Counted from the first letter of the stretch, positions 49,506-58,330 are shown. The stretch is 64,000 bases of DNA from Achromobacter mucicolens (GCF_902859725.1 NZ_CADIJP010000005.1:282331-346330), one strand, 5' to 3'. The notes: generated by a model from the letters alone, not told the origin. Translations and numbers: made by a program.

Positions 49506-50151
49506 GCGCCTATTTTCCCGTCTGCTTCTCGTGACTGCCTTTGCGACCGCCGCGGCGGCGCCCGCCCACGCTCAGACCGCCGCCGCGGCCCAGGGTTCCT
49601 CGCCGCGCACCGTACTGGTGGTGGGCGACAGCCTGTCCGCCGAGTATGGCATCAAGCGCGGCACCGGCTGGGTGCCCCTGCTGTCCGAAAGGGTTTCCGA
49701 ACAATACCCGAAGTTCAAGGTCGTCAATGCCAGCATCAGTGGCGACACGACCAGCGGCGGCGTTGCCCGCCTGCCCGCGCTGCTGCGCCAGCACGCCCCC
49801 GCCGTCGTCGTGCTGGAACTGGGCGCCAATGACGCGCTGCGCGGCCTGCCCCTGAACATGACCGAGCAGAACCTGCGAACGATGGCTCAGGCGGCCCGCA
49901 AGGCCGATGCCGACGTGCTGATCGTCGGGATGCAGATCCCGCCGAACTATGGCCGGGATTACGCGCAACGCTTTGCCGCGGTATTCAGCAAGGTCGCCAA
50001 AGACGAAAACGCCCGGCTCGTGCCCTTCCTGATGGAAGGTATCGCAACGAACCGGGCGATGTTCCAGGCTGACGGCATCCATCCGAACGAGGATGCCCAG
50101 CCTCAATTGCTGGACAACGTGTGGCCGACGCTGCGGCCCCTGTTGAACTGA
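49504..50151 (+). CDS. tesA: SGNH arylesterase/thioesterase TesA
   Basis: A 215-residue periplasmic SGNH hydrolase (acyl-CoA thioesterase I / lysophospholipase L1). Signal peptide MRLFSRLLLVTAFATAAAAP then AHA, cleaved near 23. Block I is GDSLSAEYG with nucleophile S43, block II SISGDTTSGG, block III LGANDALRG and block V DGIHPNEDAQ with the catalytic Asp and His. The start overlaps the oppositely oriented ABC ATPase start. The frame is open further upstream but inside the ATPase gene. Confidence 0.93.
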   Translation: MRLFSRLLLVTAFATAAAAPAHAQTAAAAQGSSPRTVLVVGDSLSAEYGIKRGTGWVPLLSERVSEQYPKFKVVNASISGDTTSGGVARLPALLRQHAPAVVVLELGANDALRGLPLNMTEQNLRTMAQAARKADADVLIVGMQIPPNYGRDYAQRFAAVFSKVAKDENARLVPFLMEGIATNRAMFQADGIHPNEDAQPQLLDNVWPTLRPLLN

Positions 50152-50167
50152 GCGTTGCCTGCCGCGA

Positions 50168-52132
50168 TCAGCCCGCGGCCTGGGCCTGATCGCCGCGAAT
50201 GACGTCGGCGGCGGCCGGCAGCACATTCACCTTGTACTGCTCGCGCAGCATGCGGATCATGGCTTCGTTTTCGGCCTGGCCCCAGGCGCCCGACAACTGC
50301 TGCGCCAGGCGCTCCTTGTCGGCGGCTTCGGTCTGGCCCGCTTCCACCTTTTCCAGACGCACCAGCGTGTAGTCCACGCCGGACTGCACGCCCGTGAAGG
50401 CCGGCAGCGCGGCCGACGGCAGGCGCATCACGGCATCCAGCACCGGGCGCGACAGATCCTGCGGATTCTGGCGCGACACCGTGACGGCGGGACCAAAGCC
50501 TTCCGGCGCCGCGGCAGGATTGGCCTTGTTGGCGGCCAGGGCAGCCTCGCCTGCCTTCTTGGCGGCTTCGGCCGAGCGCTCGTCCAGCAGCTTGGCGCGG
50601 ATGACGTCGCTGACCTTGTCCAGCGGCGGCACGTGTGCCGGCTCGACAGCGGCGACACGCACGGCCAGCATCGTGTCGGGCGCAAGCTCGATCACGCCGG
50701 AGTTCTGCTTTTCACGCAGCACGTCGGGCGAGAACAGCACCTGGCGCACGCGCGGGTTGTCCAGCAGCGCGGCGTCCGGGCTGTCGGCGGCGGAACCCGG
50801 GCCGGCCTTCGCGGCGGGCAGCAGGCCTTCGCGGGTCACGCCGGAGGCGGTGCGCAGCTTGAGACCCACGGCGTCGGCAGCCGGTTGCAGGCTGTCGCGC
50901 TGGTCGTAGACCTGCTTGTTCAACTGGCTGGCCATTTCCGAGAAGCGTTGCGCGGCGATCTGCTTGCGGACTTCGGCGGTGATCTGGTCCTTGACCTCGG
51001 CCAGCGGCTTGATGGCAGCCGGGCTGATTTCCGTGACCTTAAGGATGTGCAGGCCAAACGGGCTTTCGACCACGCCGGAGACCTGATTGGCGGCAAGGCC
51101 GAAGATGGCCTTGTCCAACGGGCCCGCCTGCGAACCCGGCGCGATCCAACCCAGGTCGCCGCCCTTGGCGGCCGAGCCCGAATCCTGCGAATTCTTGGCG
51201 GCCAGCTCAGCGAACTTGCTGGGGTCGGCGGCAGCTTGCTTGGCGATGTCTTCGGCCTTGGCGCGCGCGGCCTTGCGGGCATCTTCGGAGCCGCCGGACG
51301 GCAATTCGATGAAGATGTGGCTGGCGCGGCGGCGCTCGGGCTGGCCAAAGCGGTTCTTGTTCTGTTCGTAATAAGCAGCCAGGTCTTCGTCCTTGACCTG
51401 CACGCCTTGCGTGGCGGCCGCTTCGTCCAGCACCAGGTATTGGACCTGCACCTGTTCCGGCACCTGCAGCTGCTGCTTGTTGGCGTCGTACCAGGCCTGG
51501 ATGTCGGCCGGGGTGACGGTGACCTGCGAACGGAAGTCGGCTGCCGAGAAATTGCGCAACTGCACCGTGCGCGTCTGCGTCAGCGCCGATTCGAGCGCGG
51601 CCACCACTTCGGCCGGCGCGCGGGCCGATTGGCCCACGGGCTCGAGCACCCGGGCGATGGCCAGGTCACGGCGCAGGCCGGCTTCGAACGAGGTCGGCGA
51701 CATGCCCTGCGCGGCCAGCACCTGGCGATAGCGCTCGGGCGAGAAACGGCCGTTGTCCTGGACTTCGGGGATGGCGGCGATCGTGTTGCGCAGGGTCTCG
51801 TCGGACACCGAGAAACGGTTGTCGGCGGCCACATTGGCAAGCAGGCGCTGGTTGATGAGCTGGTTCAGCAGGCCTTCACGCAACGCGGGCGTGTCGATCA
51901 CGGCCGGGTCGAACTGCGTGCCCAGACGCTGGCGGAACTGGTCGAGCTGGTTGCGGTGCGCCTGGTCGAACTCGGCGCGGGAAATCGGCTGGCCAGCCAC
52001 CGTCGCGAGCTCGGGCTCCCGGTTCATGAAGCTGTCATAGCCTTGAATCCCGACCAGGAAGAAGGAAGGCACGATCAAGATCAGCAGGATGAACTGCATC
52101 CAGCGCCGATGGCTGCGAATAAATTCGAACAT
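50168..52132 (-). CDS. ppiD: Periplasmic chaperone PpiD
   Basis: A 654-residue inner-membrane-anchored chaperone with a parvulin-like domain. One N-terminal membrane helix (about 13-31, FILLILIVPSFFLVGIQGYD) follows a short basic tail. A SurA-type N-terminal region (GQPISRAEFDQAHRNQLDQF) and a PpiC/parvulin domain around 265-360 (RRASHIFIELPSGGSEDARK, AAKGGDLGWIAPGSQAGPLD) are seen, with a second helper region at the C-terminus. Length matches E. coli PpiD (623). ATG 52132 (MFEFIRSHRRWMQ) is chosen. The leader carries a hairpin with a T-run (52188-52211). Confidence 0.94.
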   Translation of the reverse strand: MFEFIRSHRRWMQFILLILIVPSFFLVGIQGYDSFMNREPELATVAGQPISRAEFDQAHRNQLDQFRQRLGTQFDPAVIDTPALREGLLNQLINQRLLANVAADNRFSVSDETLRNTIAAIPEVQDNGRFSPERYRQVLAAQGMSPTSFEAGLRRDLAIARVLEPVGQSARAPAEVVAALESALTQTRTVQLRNFSAADFRSQVTVTPADIQAWYDANKQQLQVPEQVQVQYLVLDEAAATQGVQVKDEDLAAYYEQNKNRFGQPERRRASHIFIELPSGGSEDARKAARAKAEDIAKQAAADPSKFAELAAKNSQDSGSAAKGGDLGWIAPGSQAGPLDKAIFGLAANQVSGVVESPFGLHILKVTEISPAAIKPLAEVKDQITAEVRKQIAAQRFSEMASQLNKQVYDQRDSLQPAADAVGLKLRTASGVTREGLLPAAKAGPGSAADSPDAALLDNPRVRQVLFSPDVLREKQNSGVIELAPDTMLAVRVAAVEPAHVPPLDKVSDVIRAKLLDERSAEAAKKAGEAALAANKANPAAAPEGFGPAVTVSRQNPQDLSRPVLDAVMRLPSAALPAFTGVQSGVDYTLVRLEKVEAGQTEAADKERLAQQLSGAWGQAENEAMIRMLREQYKVNVLPAAADVIRGDQAQAAG

Positions 52133-52187
52133 GGAATCCCTGTTGCCGCGCTCCGGGATGGATGCCCGGGGCCGCACGAAAACGCAT

Positions 52188-52211
52188 AAAAAAAGGCGAA
52201 GTGGATTCGCC
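52188..52211 (-). terminator. Hairpin plus T7 in the ppiD leader
   Basis: On the minus strand GGCGAA-TCCAC-TTCGCC is followed by TTTTTTT. It lies between the probable ppiD promoter and the ppiD ATG, about 55 bp before the start. It could be an attenuator, or the leftover terminator of a transcription unit that once lay upstream of ppiD. Confidence 0.65.
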
Positions 52212-52250
52212 CCTATTCCCATACCGGTTATTACCGGGATCAGCGGGCGG

Positions 52251-52259
52251 ATTTTACCA
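52251..52259 (-). promoter_or_regulatory. Probable ppiD promoter (extended -10)
   Basis: Minus strand TGGTAAAAT matches the extended -10 pattern TGN-TATAAT with one change (TAAAAT). It would start transcription near 52245, about 115 nt before the ppiD ATG. No strong -35 is seen, as is usual for extended -10 promoters. Confidence 0.55.
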
Positions 52260-52483
52260 TTTCTCATTCATTAAGGAGGCCCGCGGTTCTCCCGCCCCGC
52301 GACGGCCATGCCAGCGGCTGTTCCGTCCCCGCCCATCTCGCCCCCGTCAACCCGGGAAACCCCCATTACCTGCCCCGCCCGGCGCTCGTATCGTGGGCTG
52401 GGGCTGTCCCGCCAGTCGGGCACCCATCTGCCAGGCCGGAGCAAGGCCGGTCTCCCACCCGCGCGCTAAAAGGGTCACTCACG

Positions 52484-53776
52484 ATGCCGTTCATGCCTTC
52501 CCGCCTGCCTTTTCTGAAATCCTGCGTCGCCCTGGCGTTCCTGGGCTGCGCCCAGGCCGCGCAGGCCGCTCCGGTCGCCGAGATACTGGACGCGGCCAAG
52601 GGCCAGCAGCAGGCGGTGCTCGACACGATGCGCGAACTGGTGAACATCGAGTCGGGCAGCAAGGACGTCGAGGGCGTCGAACGCATCGCCGGACTGATCC
52701 GTGACCGGCTCCAGGCGCTGGGCGGCACCGTGGAGATCGTCGCGCCGACGGATGTCTTCCGGCTGGACGACACGCCTGACAAAGTCGGTCCGATGGTCCA
52801 CGCCCAGTTCAAGGGCAGCGGCAGCAAGAAGATCATGCTGATCGCCCATATGGATACCGTGTACCGCAACGGAATGCTGAAGGATCAGCCCTTCCGGATC
52901 GATGGCGACAAGGCCTACGGCCTGGGCATCGCCGACGACAAGCACGGCGTGGCGGCCATCCTGCACACCATCGCCCTGCTCAAGACATTGAAATTTTCCG
53001 ACTACGGCACCCTGACCGTGCTGATCAACGGGGACGAGGAGATCAGCTCGCCGGGGGCTCGCAGCACCATCACCCGTCTGGGCGCCGATCAGGATGCCGT
53101 CTTTTCGTTCGAGGGAGGCGGCATGGAGCCGCGCCTGACGCTGGCCACCAGCGGCATCGGGGCGGCGTACCTGAAGGTGCAAGGCAAGACCTCGCATGCG
53201 GGCGCGCGGCCAGAAGGCGGCGTCAATGCGCTCTATGAGCTATCCCATCAGCTGCTGCAGCTGGACGACCTGTCCAAGCCGGACGAGGGACTGAAACTGA
53301 ACTGGACGGTCGCCCAGGCTGGCACCAACCGCAACGTCATTCCCGGTCTGGCCACCGCGCAGGGCGACGCCCGCGCCCTGCGCGTGTCGGATTTCGACGC
53401 GCTGGCGCGCACGCTGGAGGAACGGATCCAGAAAAAGCTGCTGCCCGAGTCCAAGGTCAGCGTCAAATTCGAAGTCCGCCGGCCGCCGCTGGAAGCGACG
53501 GCCGCATCGCGCGCGCTTGCCCAGCACGGTGTGAAGATCTACCAGGAGCTGGACCTGCCGCTGAAAGTGGTGGACCGGGCCAGCGGCGGCGGCACGGACG
53601 CCGCCTTTGCGGCGCTCAAGGCCCGCGGCCCCGTCATCGAGGGGATGGGGCTGAGCGGCTTCGGCGCGCATTCGAATGACGCCGAATATGTCCTGATCGG
53701 CAGCATCGTGCCGCGCCTGTATCTGGCCACGCGCATGATCATGGACGTATCCGAGGACAAGGCGCCGCTGAAGTAG
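52484..53776 (+). CDS. M20 glutamate carboxypeptidase, CPG2-like
   Basis: A 430-residue secreted zinc metallopeptidase closely resembling carboxypeptidase G2, which removes C-terminal glutamate from folates and related compounds. A signal peptide ends near residue 29 (AQAAQAAP). Metal-site motifs: LIAHMDTVYRNG (His and Asp), GLGIADDKHGVAAILH (bridging Asp), LINGDEEISSPGAR (catalytic Glu and metal Glu), and the C-terminal GFGAHSNDAEYV His. The dimerisation lid has GKTSHAGARPEGGVNALYEL. With 5-oxoprolinase and glutamine uptake in the window it may supply glutamate from peptides; that is inference. Confidence 0.92.
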   Translation: MPFMPSRLPFLKSCVALAFLGCAQAAQAAPVAEILDAAKGQQQAVLDTMRELVNIESGSKDVEGVERIAGLIRDRLQALGGTVEIVAPTDVFRLDDTPDKVGPMVHAQFKGSGSKKIMLIAHMDTVYRNGMLKDQPFRIDGDKAYGLGIADDKHGVAAILHTIALLKTLKFSDYGTLTVLINGDEEISSPGARSTITRLGADQDAVFSFEGGGMEPRLTLATSGIGAAYLKVQGKTSHAGARPEGGVNALYELSHQLLQLDDLSKPDEGLKLNWTVAQAGTNRNVIPGLATAQGDARALRVSDFDALARTLEERIQKKLLPESKVSVKFEVRRPPLEATAASRALAQHGVKIYQELDLPLKVVDRASGGGTDAAFAALKARGPVIEGMGLSGFGAHSNDAEYVLIGSIVPRLYLATRMIMDVSEDKAPLK

Positions 53777-53838
53777 GTGCGGGCCAAGACAAGGTATCCT
53801 TGCAACCTGTCCCAAAAGAACCCCGAAGCAGCACCGAA

Positions 53839-54588
53839 ATGACCGCAACCCTTCCCTCCTGGCCCTACTCCCGTTACATCGCGCACCGCGGCGGCGGCCG
53901 CCTGGCTCCGGAGAACACGCTGGCCGCCATGCGCGTGGGCGCCGAAAACGGCTTCACCATGTTCGAATACGACGTGAAGCTCAGCAGTGACAACGTCCCG
54001 GTGCTGATGCACGACGACGACGTCGACCGCACCTCCAACGGCACCGGCCCCGCGGCCGCCAAGACGTTCGCCGAGCTGGCCCAGCTGGACTTCGGCAGCT
54101 GGCATTCGCCCGCCTACGCGGGCGAACCGCTGCCCACCTTTGCCGCCGTCGCGCGCTACACGCTGGCCAATGGCATTGCCAGCAACGTCGAGATCAAGCC
54201 CTGCCCGGGCCGCGAGGCCGAGACCGGCCGCGCCGTCGCCCTGGCGGCCCGCCAATGGTGGCAAGGCGCCGATACGGCGCCGCTGCTGTCCTCGTTCGCC
54301 GAGGAAGCCTTGCAAGCCGCCCTTGAGGCCGCGCCCGAACTGCCGCGCGCGCTGCTGGTGGAAAAGGTGCCGGCCGACTGGCGTGAACGGCTTGCCAAGT
54401 ACCAGTGCGTCGCCCTGAACATCAACCAGAAGGACGCCACCCGCGAACTGATCGACGCCGTGCACGCCGCCGGCTACCGCATCGCGGCCTGGACCGTCAA
54501 TGACCCCGAGCGCGCGCGCCTGCTGCTCGACTGGGGCATCGACGGCATTTTCACCGACGAGCTGGCCGCCATCCGGCCCGCCGCCTGA
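53839..54588 (+). CDS. ugpQ: Glycerophosphodiester phosphodiesterase
   Basis: A 249-residue cytosolic enzyme hydrolysing glycerophosphodiesters to glycerol 3-phosphate and an alcohol. IAHRGGGRLAPENTLAAMRV (catalytic His and Arg, Glu), MFEYDVKLSSDNVPVLMHDD (metal Glu, Asp, second His) and SNVEIKPCPG are all present. No signal peptide, matching UgpQ rather than the periplasmic GlpQ. ATG 53839 is chosen as it starts at the family N-terminus. It lies 62 bp after the carboxypeptidase gene and 13 bp before rlmJ, probably one operon. Confidence 0.93.
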   Translation: MTATLPSWPYSRYIAHRGGGRLAPENTLAAMRVGAENGFTMFEYDVKLSSDNVPVLMHDDDVDRTSNGTGPAAAKTFAELAQLDFGSWHSPAYAGEPLPTFAAVARYTLANGIASNVEIKPCPGREAETGRAVALAARQWWQGADTAPLLSSFAEEALQAALEAAPELPRALLVEKVPADWRERLAKYQCVALNINQKDATRELIDAVHAAGYRIAAWTVNDPERARLLLDWGIDGIFTDELAAIRPAA

Positions 54589-54601
54589 GGCAGACAGCCC
54601 C

Positions 54602-55492
54602 GTGTTCAGCTACCGCCACGCCTTTCACGCCGGCAACCACGCCGACGTGCTCAAGCACGCCATCCTGGTCCACACCCTGGACTACTTCAACAAGAAAGAC
54701 GCTCCGTATTGGGTCATCGACACCCACGCCGGCGCCGGCCTTTACAGCCTGGACAGCGACTGGGCCGCCAAGACGTCCGAGTTTGCGGACGGCATCGGCC
54801 GCCTGTGGGAAGCCCAGGACCTGCCGCCGCTGCTGGCCGATTACGTCGCGCGCATCCGCGACTACAACACCAACGGCCGGCTGCGCCGTTACCCGGGCTC
54901 GCCCTGGCTGGCGCTGGACGCGCTGCGTCCGTCCGACCGACTGCGCCTGTTCGAGATGCACCCCACCGAAATCGACACGCTGGTCGGCAACCTGGAGCAT
55001 CAGGGCCGTGCAGCGCAGCGCCAGACCACCATCTATGGCGACGATGGCTTCGAAGGCGTCAAGGCGCTGCTGCCCCCGCCCACCCGGCGCGGCATGGTGC
55101 TGATCGATCCCTCGTATGAGGACAAGCACGACTACCGCCGCACGCTCGTCACGGTCAAGGAGTGCATCAAGCGCTTTGCCACGGGCACGTATGCCATCTG
55201 GTATCCGCTGGTGCAACGGCGCGAGGCCAGCGAAATGGCGCGCCACTTCGAGAACCTGAAGGTCAAGAGCTGGCTGCACGCCACGCTGACGGTCAAGAAG
55301 GCGACCATCGACGGCTATGGCCTGCACGGCAGCGGCATGTTCCTCATCAATCCGCCCTGGACGCTGCACGACGCGCTGAAACAGGCCATGCCGTACCTGG
55401 CGCGCGAACTGGCGCAGGACGAGCGGGCTGGCTTCACGTTGCAATACCGCGAGAACCCGTTCCCCGTTCCCAAGAAGCAATCGGACGACTGA
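54602..55492 (+). CDS. rlmJ: 23S rRNA (adenine(2030)-N6)-methyltransferase RlmJ
   Basis: A 296-residue SAM-dependent methyltransferase that modifies A2030 of 23S rRNA. It starts at GTG 54602: fVFSYRHAFHAGNHADVLKH corresponds to the family N-terminus (M-L-S-Y-R-H), and no ATG lies nearby. Motifs: VIDTHAGAGLYSL (SAM), LRRYPGSPWLALDALRPSDR, MVLIDPSYEDKHDYRR with the DPPY-like catalytic motif as DPSY, and a C-terminal HGSGMFLINPPWTLHDALKQ. A bidirectional terminator follows. Confidence 0.94.
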   Translation: MFSYRHAFHAGNHADVLKHAILVHTLDYFNKKDAPYWVIDTHAGAGLYSLDSDWAAKTSEFADGIGRLWEAQDLPPLLADYVARIRDYNTNGRLRRYPGSPWLALDALRPSDRLRLFEMHPTEIDTLVGNLEHQGRAAQRQTTIYGDDGFEGVKALLPPPTRRGMVLIDPSYEDKHDYRRTLVTVKECIKRFATGTYAIWYPLVQRREASEMARHFENLKVKSWLHATLTVKKATIDGYGLHGSGMFLINPPWTLHDALKQAMPYLARELAQDERAGFTLQYRENPFPVPKKQSDD

Positions 55493-55532
55493 CGCGCCGT
55501 CCGCTTGCGGCGGTGCGATCGCGCAGACGGCA

Positions 55533-55563
55533 AAAGGGCCGCGCCTTCATGGCGCGGCCCTTT
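55533..55563. terminator. Bidirectional terminator between rlmJ and the disulfide reductase gene
   Basis: AAAGGGCCGCGCC-TTCAT-GGCGCGGCCCTTT, a 10-bp GC stem with A/T extensions, located between the convergent ends of rlmJ and the flavin disulfide reductase. Confidence 0.88.
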
Positions 55564-55585
55564 GTACTTGCGGGCTTGCGGCGGC

Positions 55586-57016
55586 TCAGACCGTTTCGAC
55601 GTCGGCATCGCGCAAGGCTTCCTGCGCCAGCGCCAGCTTCGAGGCCGCATCGCGCAGCGCGGTGCGAAGGCCTTCCTCGATCACGGGATGGTAGAACGGC
55701 ATTTCCAGCATGCGCGCCACCGTGAGCTCTTGCTGCACGGCCCACGCAAGCAGGTGGCCGATGTGTTCCGCGCTGGGGCCGATCATTTCGGCGCCCAGGA
55801 AGCGGCCCGTTTCGATGTCGGCATACACGTGCAGCATGCCGCGGTTCTTGAGCATCACGCGCGAACGGCCCTGGTCGCTGAAATCGACCGCGCCGATGAC
55901 GAACGTGCCCGGCACCAGCTTCGCATGGCCCGCACCGACCAGCGCGATCTGCGGATCCGAGAACACCACGCCCAGCGGCGCACGCCGCAGGCCCTGGCGC
56001 ACGTCGGGAAAGCGCGCCGCGTTTTCGCCGGCGATGCGGCCCTCGTCGGCGGCCTCGTGCAGCAACGGCGCGTCGGCGTTGGCGTCGCCCGCGATGAAGA
56101 TCGGCGAGCTACCGGCCTGCATCGTCAACCGGTCGAACTGCGGCACGCCCTGCGCATTCAGCGCCAGCGACGTGTTCTCCAGTCCCAAGCCGTCGACGTT
56201 GGGACGGCGGCCCGTGGCGACCAGCGCGTAGTCGAAGCGCTCGGTGCGCTCGCTGTTGTCCAGCGCCACGTAACGCACTTCGACCTCGTCGCCGACGCGG
56301 GTCGTTTCCAGGACGCGGGCGTCCGTATCCAGGTAGAACTCGCGTTGGAAGATCTTGCGCGCGGTCTGGCGCACCTGCGGATCGCTGATGCCGCCCAGGC
56401 TGCCGCTCATGCCGAAGACCCGAACTTCCACCCCAAGACGGGCGAGCGCCTGCCCCAGTTCCAGCCCGATCACGCCGGGCCCGAAGACCGCGACGCGGTT
56501 CGGCAGATCGTCCCACGCAAACACGTCATCGTTGACGACGAGCCGGTCACCCAGTGCGCGAAACGGCGGCGGCACCGACGGGCGCGAGCCGGTGGCGATC
56601 ACCACGCGCGAGGCCTGGATTTCGGTATGGTCGTCCACACGCAGCACCGTGTCGGACACGAACTTCGCGTAGCCGCGAACCTTGTCCTCGGCGGGAATGT
56701 TCTCGACGCCATCGACCACGAAGCCCACGAAACGGTCGCGCTCGCGCTTGACGCGGTCCATGACCTCGGCGCCGTGAACCGTGATCTCTCCGCCGACATG
56801 CACACCGAAAGCTTCCGTGTGCGCCGCCGCATGCGCAGCCTCGGCGGCGGCGATCAAGAGCTTGGACGGCATGCAGCCAACGCGGGCGCAGGTCGTGCCG
56901 TAAGGGCCGCCTTCGATGAGCAGCGCGCGCTTGCCCGCTGCCTTGGCGGCGCGATAGGCAGCCAGGCCTGCGGTGCCGGCGCCGATGACGGCAATGTCGG
57001 TGTGCAGCGTCTTCAT
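55586..57016 (-). CDS. Dihydrolipoyl dehydrogenase-type flavin disulfide reductase
   Basis: A 476-residue FAD-dependent pyridine nucleotide disulfide reductase. FAD motif IAVIGAGTAGLAAYRAAKAA, redox-active C43 and C48 in GTTCARVGCMPSK, NAD motif VAVFGPGVIGLELGQALARL, second FAD motif PIFIAGDANAD, and the C-terminal HPVIEEG with the catalytic His-Glu pair. The spacing fits lipoamide dehydrogenase, but no 2-oxoacid dehydrogenase genes are nearby. Instead it sits 115 bp downstream of a peroxiredoxin-glutaredoxin gene on the same strand, so it may reduce that system or its thiol. ATG 57016 is chosen. Confidence 0.9.
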   Translation of the reverse strand: MKTLHTDIAVIGAGTAGLAAYRAAKAAGKRALLIEGGPYGTTCARVGCMPSKLLIAAAEAAHAAAHTEAFGVHVGGEITVHGAEVMDRVKRERDRFVGFVVDGVENIPAEDKVRGYAKFVSDTVLRVDDHTEIQASRVVIATGSRPSVPPPFRALGDRLVVNDDVFAWDDLPNRVAVFGPGVIGLELGQALARLGVEVRVFGMSGSLGGISDPQVRQTARKIFQREFYLDTDARVLETTRVGDEVEVRYVALDNSERTERFDYALVATGRRPNVDGLGLENTSLALNAQGVPQFDRLTMQAGSSPIFIAGDANADAPLLHEAADEGRIAGENAARFPDVRQGLRRAPLGVVFSDPQIALVGAGHAKLVPGTFVIGAVDFSDQGRSRVMLKNRGMLHVYADIETGRFLGAEMIGPSAEHIGHLLAWAVQQELTVARMLEMPFYHPVIEEGLRTALRDAASKLALAQEALRDADVETV

Positions 57017-57131
57017 GATTCGGAACCCCCTGTGATGCAAGTTTTTCAGTATCGAGCAAAGCGCGGCGACGTGCGCCGCGCTTTGCGGCGGGAGGGGGGC
57101 ACGCCCCCTGCCCGGCCCCATCGCCAGGTGA

Positions 57132-57860
57132 TCAGGCGAAGTGCGCCTTCAGGTCTTCCAGGCCGCCGATGAGGGCGCCGTTGATGAACACCTGGGGCGC
57201 CGTGCCCTTGCCCGACACTGCGCCGATCACACGGCCGCGGACCTTGTTTTCGAGGGGGATCTCGATCGGGGCGTAGCCCTTGCTGTCCAGCAGCGCCTTG
57301 GCTTCGACGCAGAACGGGCAGCCCGGCTTGGAGAACACGACCACCTGGTCCGGCTTCTTGGCCGACGGCGCGACGTGAGCCAGCATCGTGTCGGCGTCCG
57401 AGACTTCAAACGGGTCGCCTTCCTTTTCCGGCTCGATGAACATCTTTTCGACGACACCGTCCTTGACCAGCATGGAATAGCGCCAGCTGCGCTTGCCAAA
57501 GCCCAGGTCGCTCTTGTCGACCAGCATGCCCATGCCTTCGGTGAAGGCGCCGTTGCCGTCGGGCAGCAGCGTGATGTTGGCCGATTCCTGATCCTTGGCC
57601 CATTCGTTCATGACGAAGGTGTCGTTGACCGACACGCAGACGATGCTGTCCACGCCAGCGGCAAAGAACGCGGGGGCCAGTTCGTTGTACCGCGGCAGGT
57701 GGGTGGACGAGCAGGTCGGCGTGAACGCGCCGGGAAGCGAGAAGACCACGACCGTCTTGTTCTTGAACAGGTCGTCGGTCGTGACCTTCTTCCACGTGTT
57801 GTCCTCACGAACGGGGAACGTCACATTGGGAACACGTTGGCCTTCGCGGTTTTGCAGCAT
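57132..57860 (-). CDS. Peroxiredoxin-glutaredoxin hybrid
   Basis: A 242-residue fusion of a Prx5-type peroxiredoxin (about 1-165) with a C-terminal glutaredoxin (about 170-242). The peroxidatic Cys is C50 in [18 protein letters not shown]; the glutaredoxin site is C181-P-F-C184 in [13 protein letters not shown], with the [14 protein letters not shown] glutathione-binding region. Such hybrids reduce peroxides using glutathione via their own glutaredoxin, as in Haemophilus influenzae. The gene probably forms an operon with the disulfide reductase. The 175 bp upstream is AT-rich, with a CTATCAA/TTGATAG inverted repeat. Confidence 0.93.
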   Translation of the reverse strand: MLQNREGQRVPNVTFPVREDNTWKKVTTDDLFKNKTVVVFSLPGAFTPTCSSTHLPRYNELAPAFFAAGVDSIVCVSVNDTFVMNEWAKDQESANITLLPDGNGAFTEGMGMLVDKSDLGFGKRSWRYSMLVKDGVVEKMFIEPEKEGDPFEVSDADTMLAHVAPSAKKPDQVVVFSKPGCPFCVEAKALLDSKGYAPIEIPLENKVRGRVIGAVSGKGTAPQVFINGALIGGLEDLKAHFA

Positions 57861-57930
57861 TCGAATTTCTCCTTGGTAGCTAAATAAATTGGCGGTTTCG
57901 ATCCGCCATGAGAAGAATCATAAATCCGGG

Positions 57931-57971
57931 CTATCAAACAATCCAATTTAATTAATTCAATTGATTGATAG
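57931..57971. promoter_or_regulatory. AT-rich inverted repeat upstream of the Prx-Grx gene
   Basis: CTATCAA (57931-57937) and TTGATAG (57965-57971) are inverted repeats around a very AT-rich 27-bp core, 70-110 bp upstream of the Prx-Grx ATG. Such a site could bind a redox regulator. It does not fit the four-element OxyR pattern convincingly. Confidence 0.35.
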
Positions 57972-58035
57972 TTATAGACAATGATTGCATCTCTAAAGAA
58001 ATACGAAAACTATCACAGATCCGCGATGGGCAGCG

Positions 58036-58236
58036 TCAGATTCGCGCGGGTTCGTACCCGGCATCGCGGATGGCCGCCTCGACCTTGTCGGCCTGGTCGG
58101 TTCCCGTGATCGTTACGCGATGCGCGGGCAGGTCGACGGCCACAACGGCGCCAGGGACGGCTTGGTTGACGGCGCTGGTGATTGTCTTGACGCAATGGCC
58201 GCAGGTCATGTCAGGCACTTGGAAAGCGATGGTCAT
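58036..58236 (-). CDS. copZ: Copper chaperone CopZ
   Basis: A 66-residue heavy-metal-associated domain protein: [20 protein letters not shown] with the metal-binding CxxC in MTCGHC. It carries Cu(I) in the cytoplasm to CopA. Divergent from copA; a CueR-type promoter (TTGACC-N19-TAACCT) lies directly upstream at 58286-58316. Confidence 0.93.
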   Translation of the reverse strand: MTIAFQVPDMTCGHCVKTITSAVNQAVPGAVVAVDLPAHRVTITGTDQADKVEAAIRDAGYEPARI

Positions 58237-58285
58237 GGTTTTTCTCCGGAAGGTTCAAAGGTGGCGCACGGCCACCATAACGGGC

Positions 58286-58316
58286 AGGTTAAACGTTCCC
58301 ATTATGGCAAGGTCAA
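58286..58316 (-). promoter_or_regulatory. CueR-type promoter of copZ
   Basis: Minus strand TTGACC (58316-58311) and TAACCT (58291-58286) are separated by a 19-bp spacer, the overlong spacing that MerR-family activators correct. The spacer has the near-palindrome CCTTGCCATAATGGGAACG, similar to the copA operator. Confidence 0.8.
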
Positions 58317-58330
58317 GCGTAGAATGGCGC

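Larger units (their letters stand above)
52133..52483. other. 351-bp region between ppiD and the carboxypeptidase gene
   Basis: Divergent promoter region. The ppiD side holds an extended -10 promoter (52251-52259) and a hairpin with T-run (52188-52211). The right half (about 52280-52480) is GC-rich and upstream of the carboxypeptidase gene; I recognise no promoter or RNA gene in it. Confidence 0.5.

Noticed and set aside
52213-52480. tRNA remnants upstream of ppiD
   Set aside because: No T-arm or anticodon-arm pattern is visible on either strand.
57860-58035. OxyR operator upstream of the Prx-Grx gene
   Set aside because: The ATAG-N7-CTAT-N7-ATAG-N7-CTAT pattern is matched in only about half of the positions, so I list just the simple inverted repeat.
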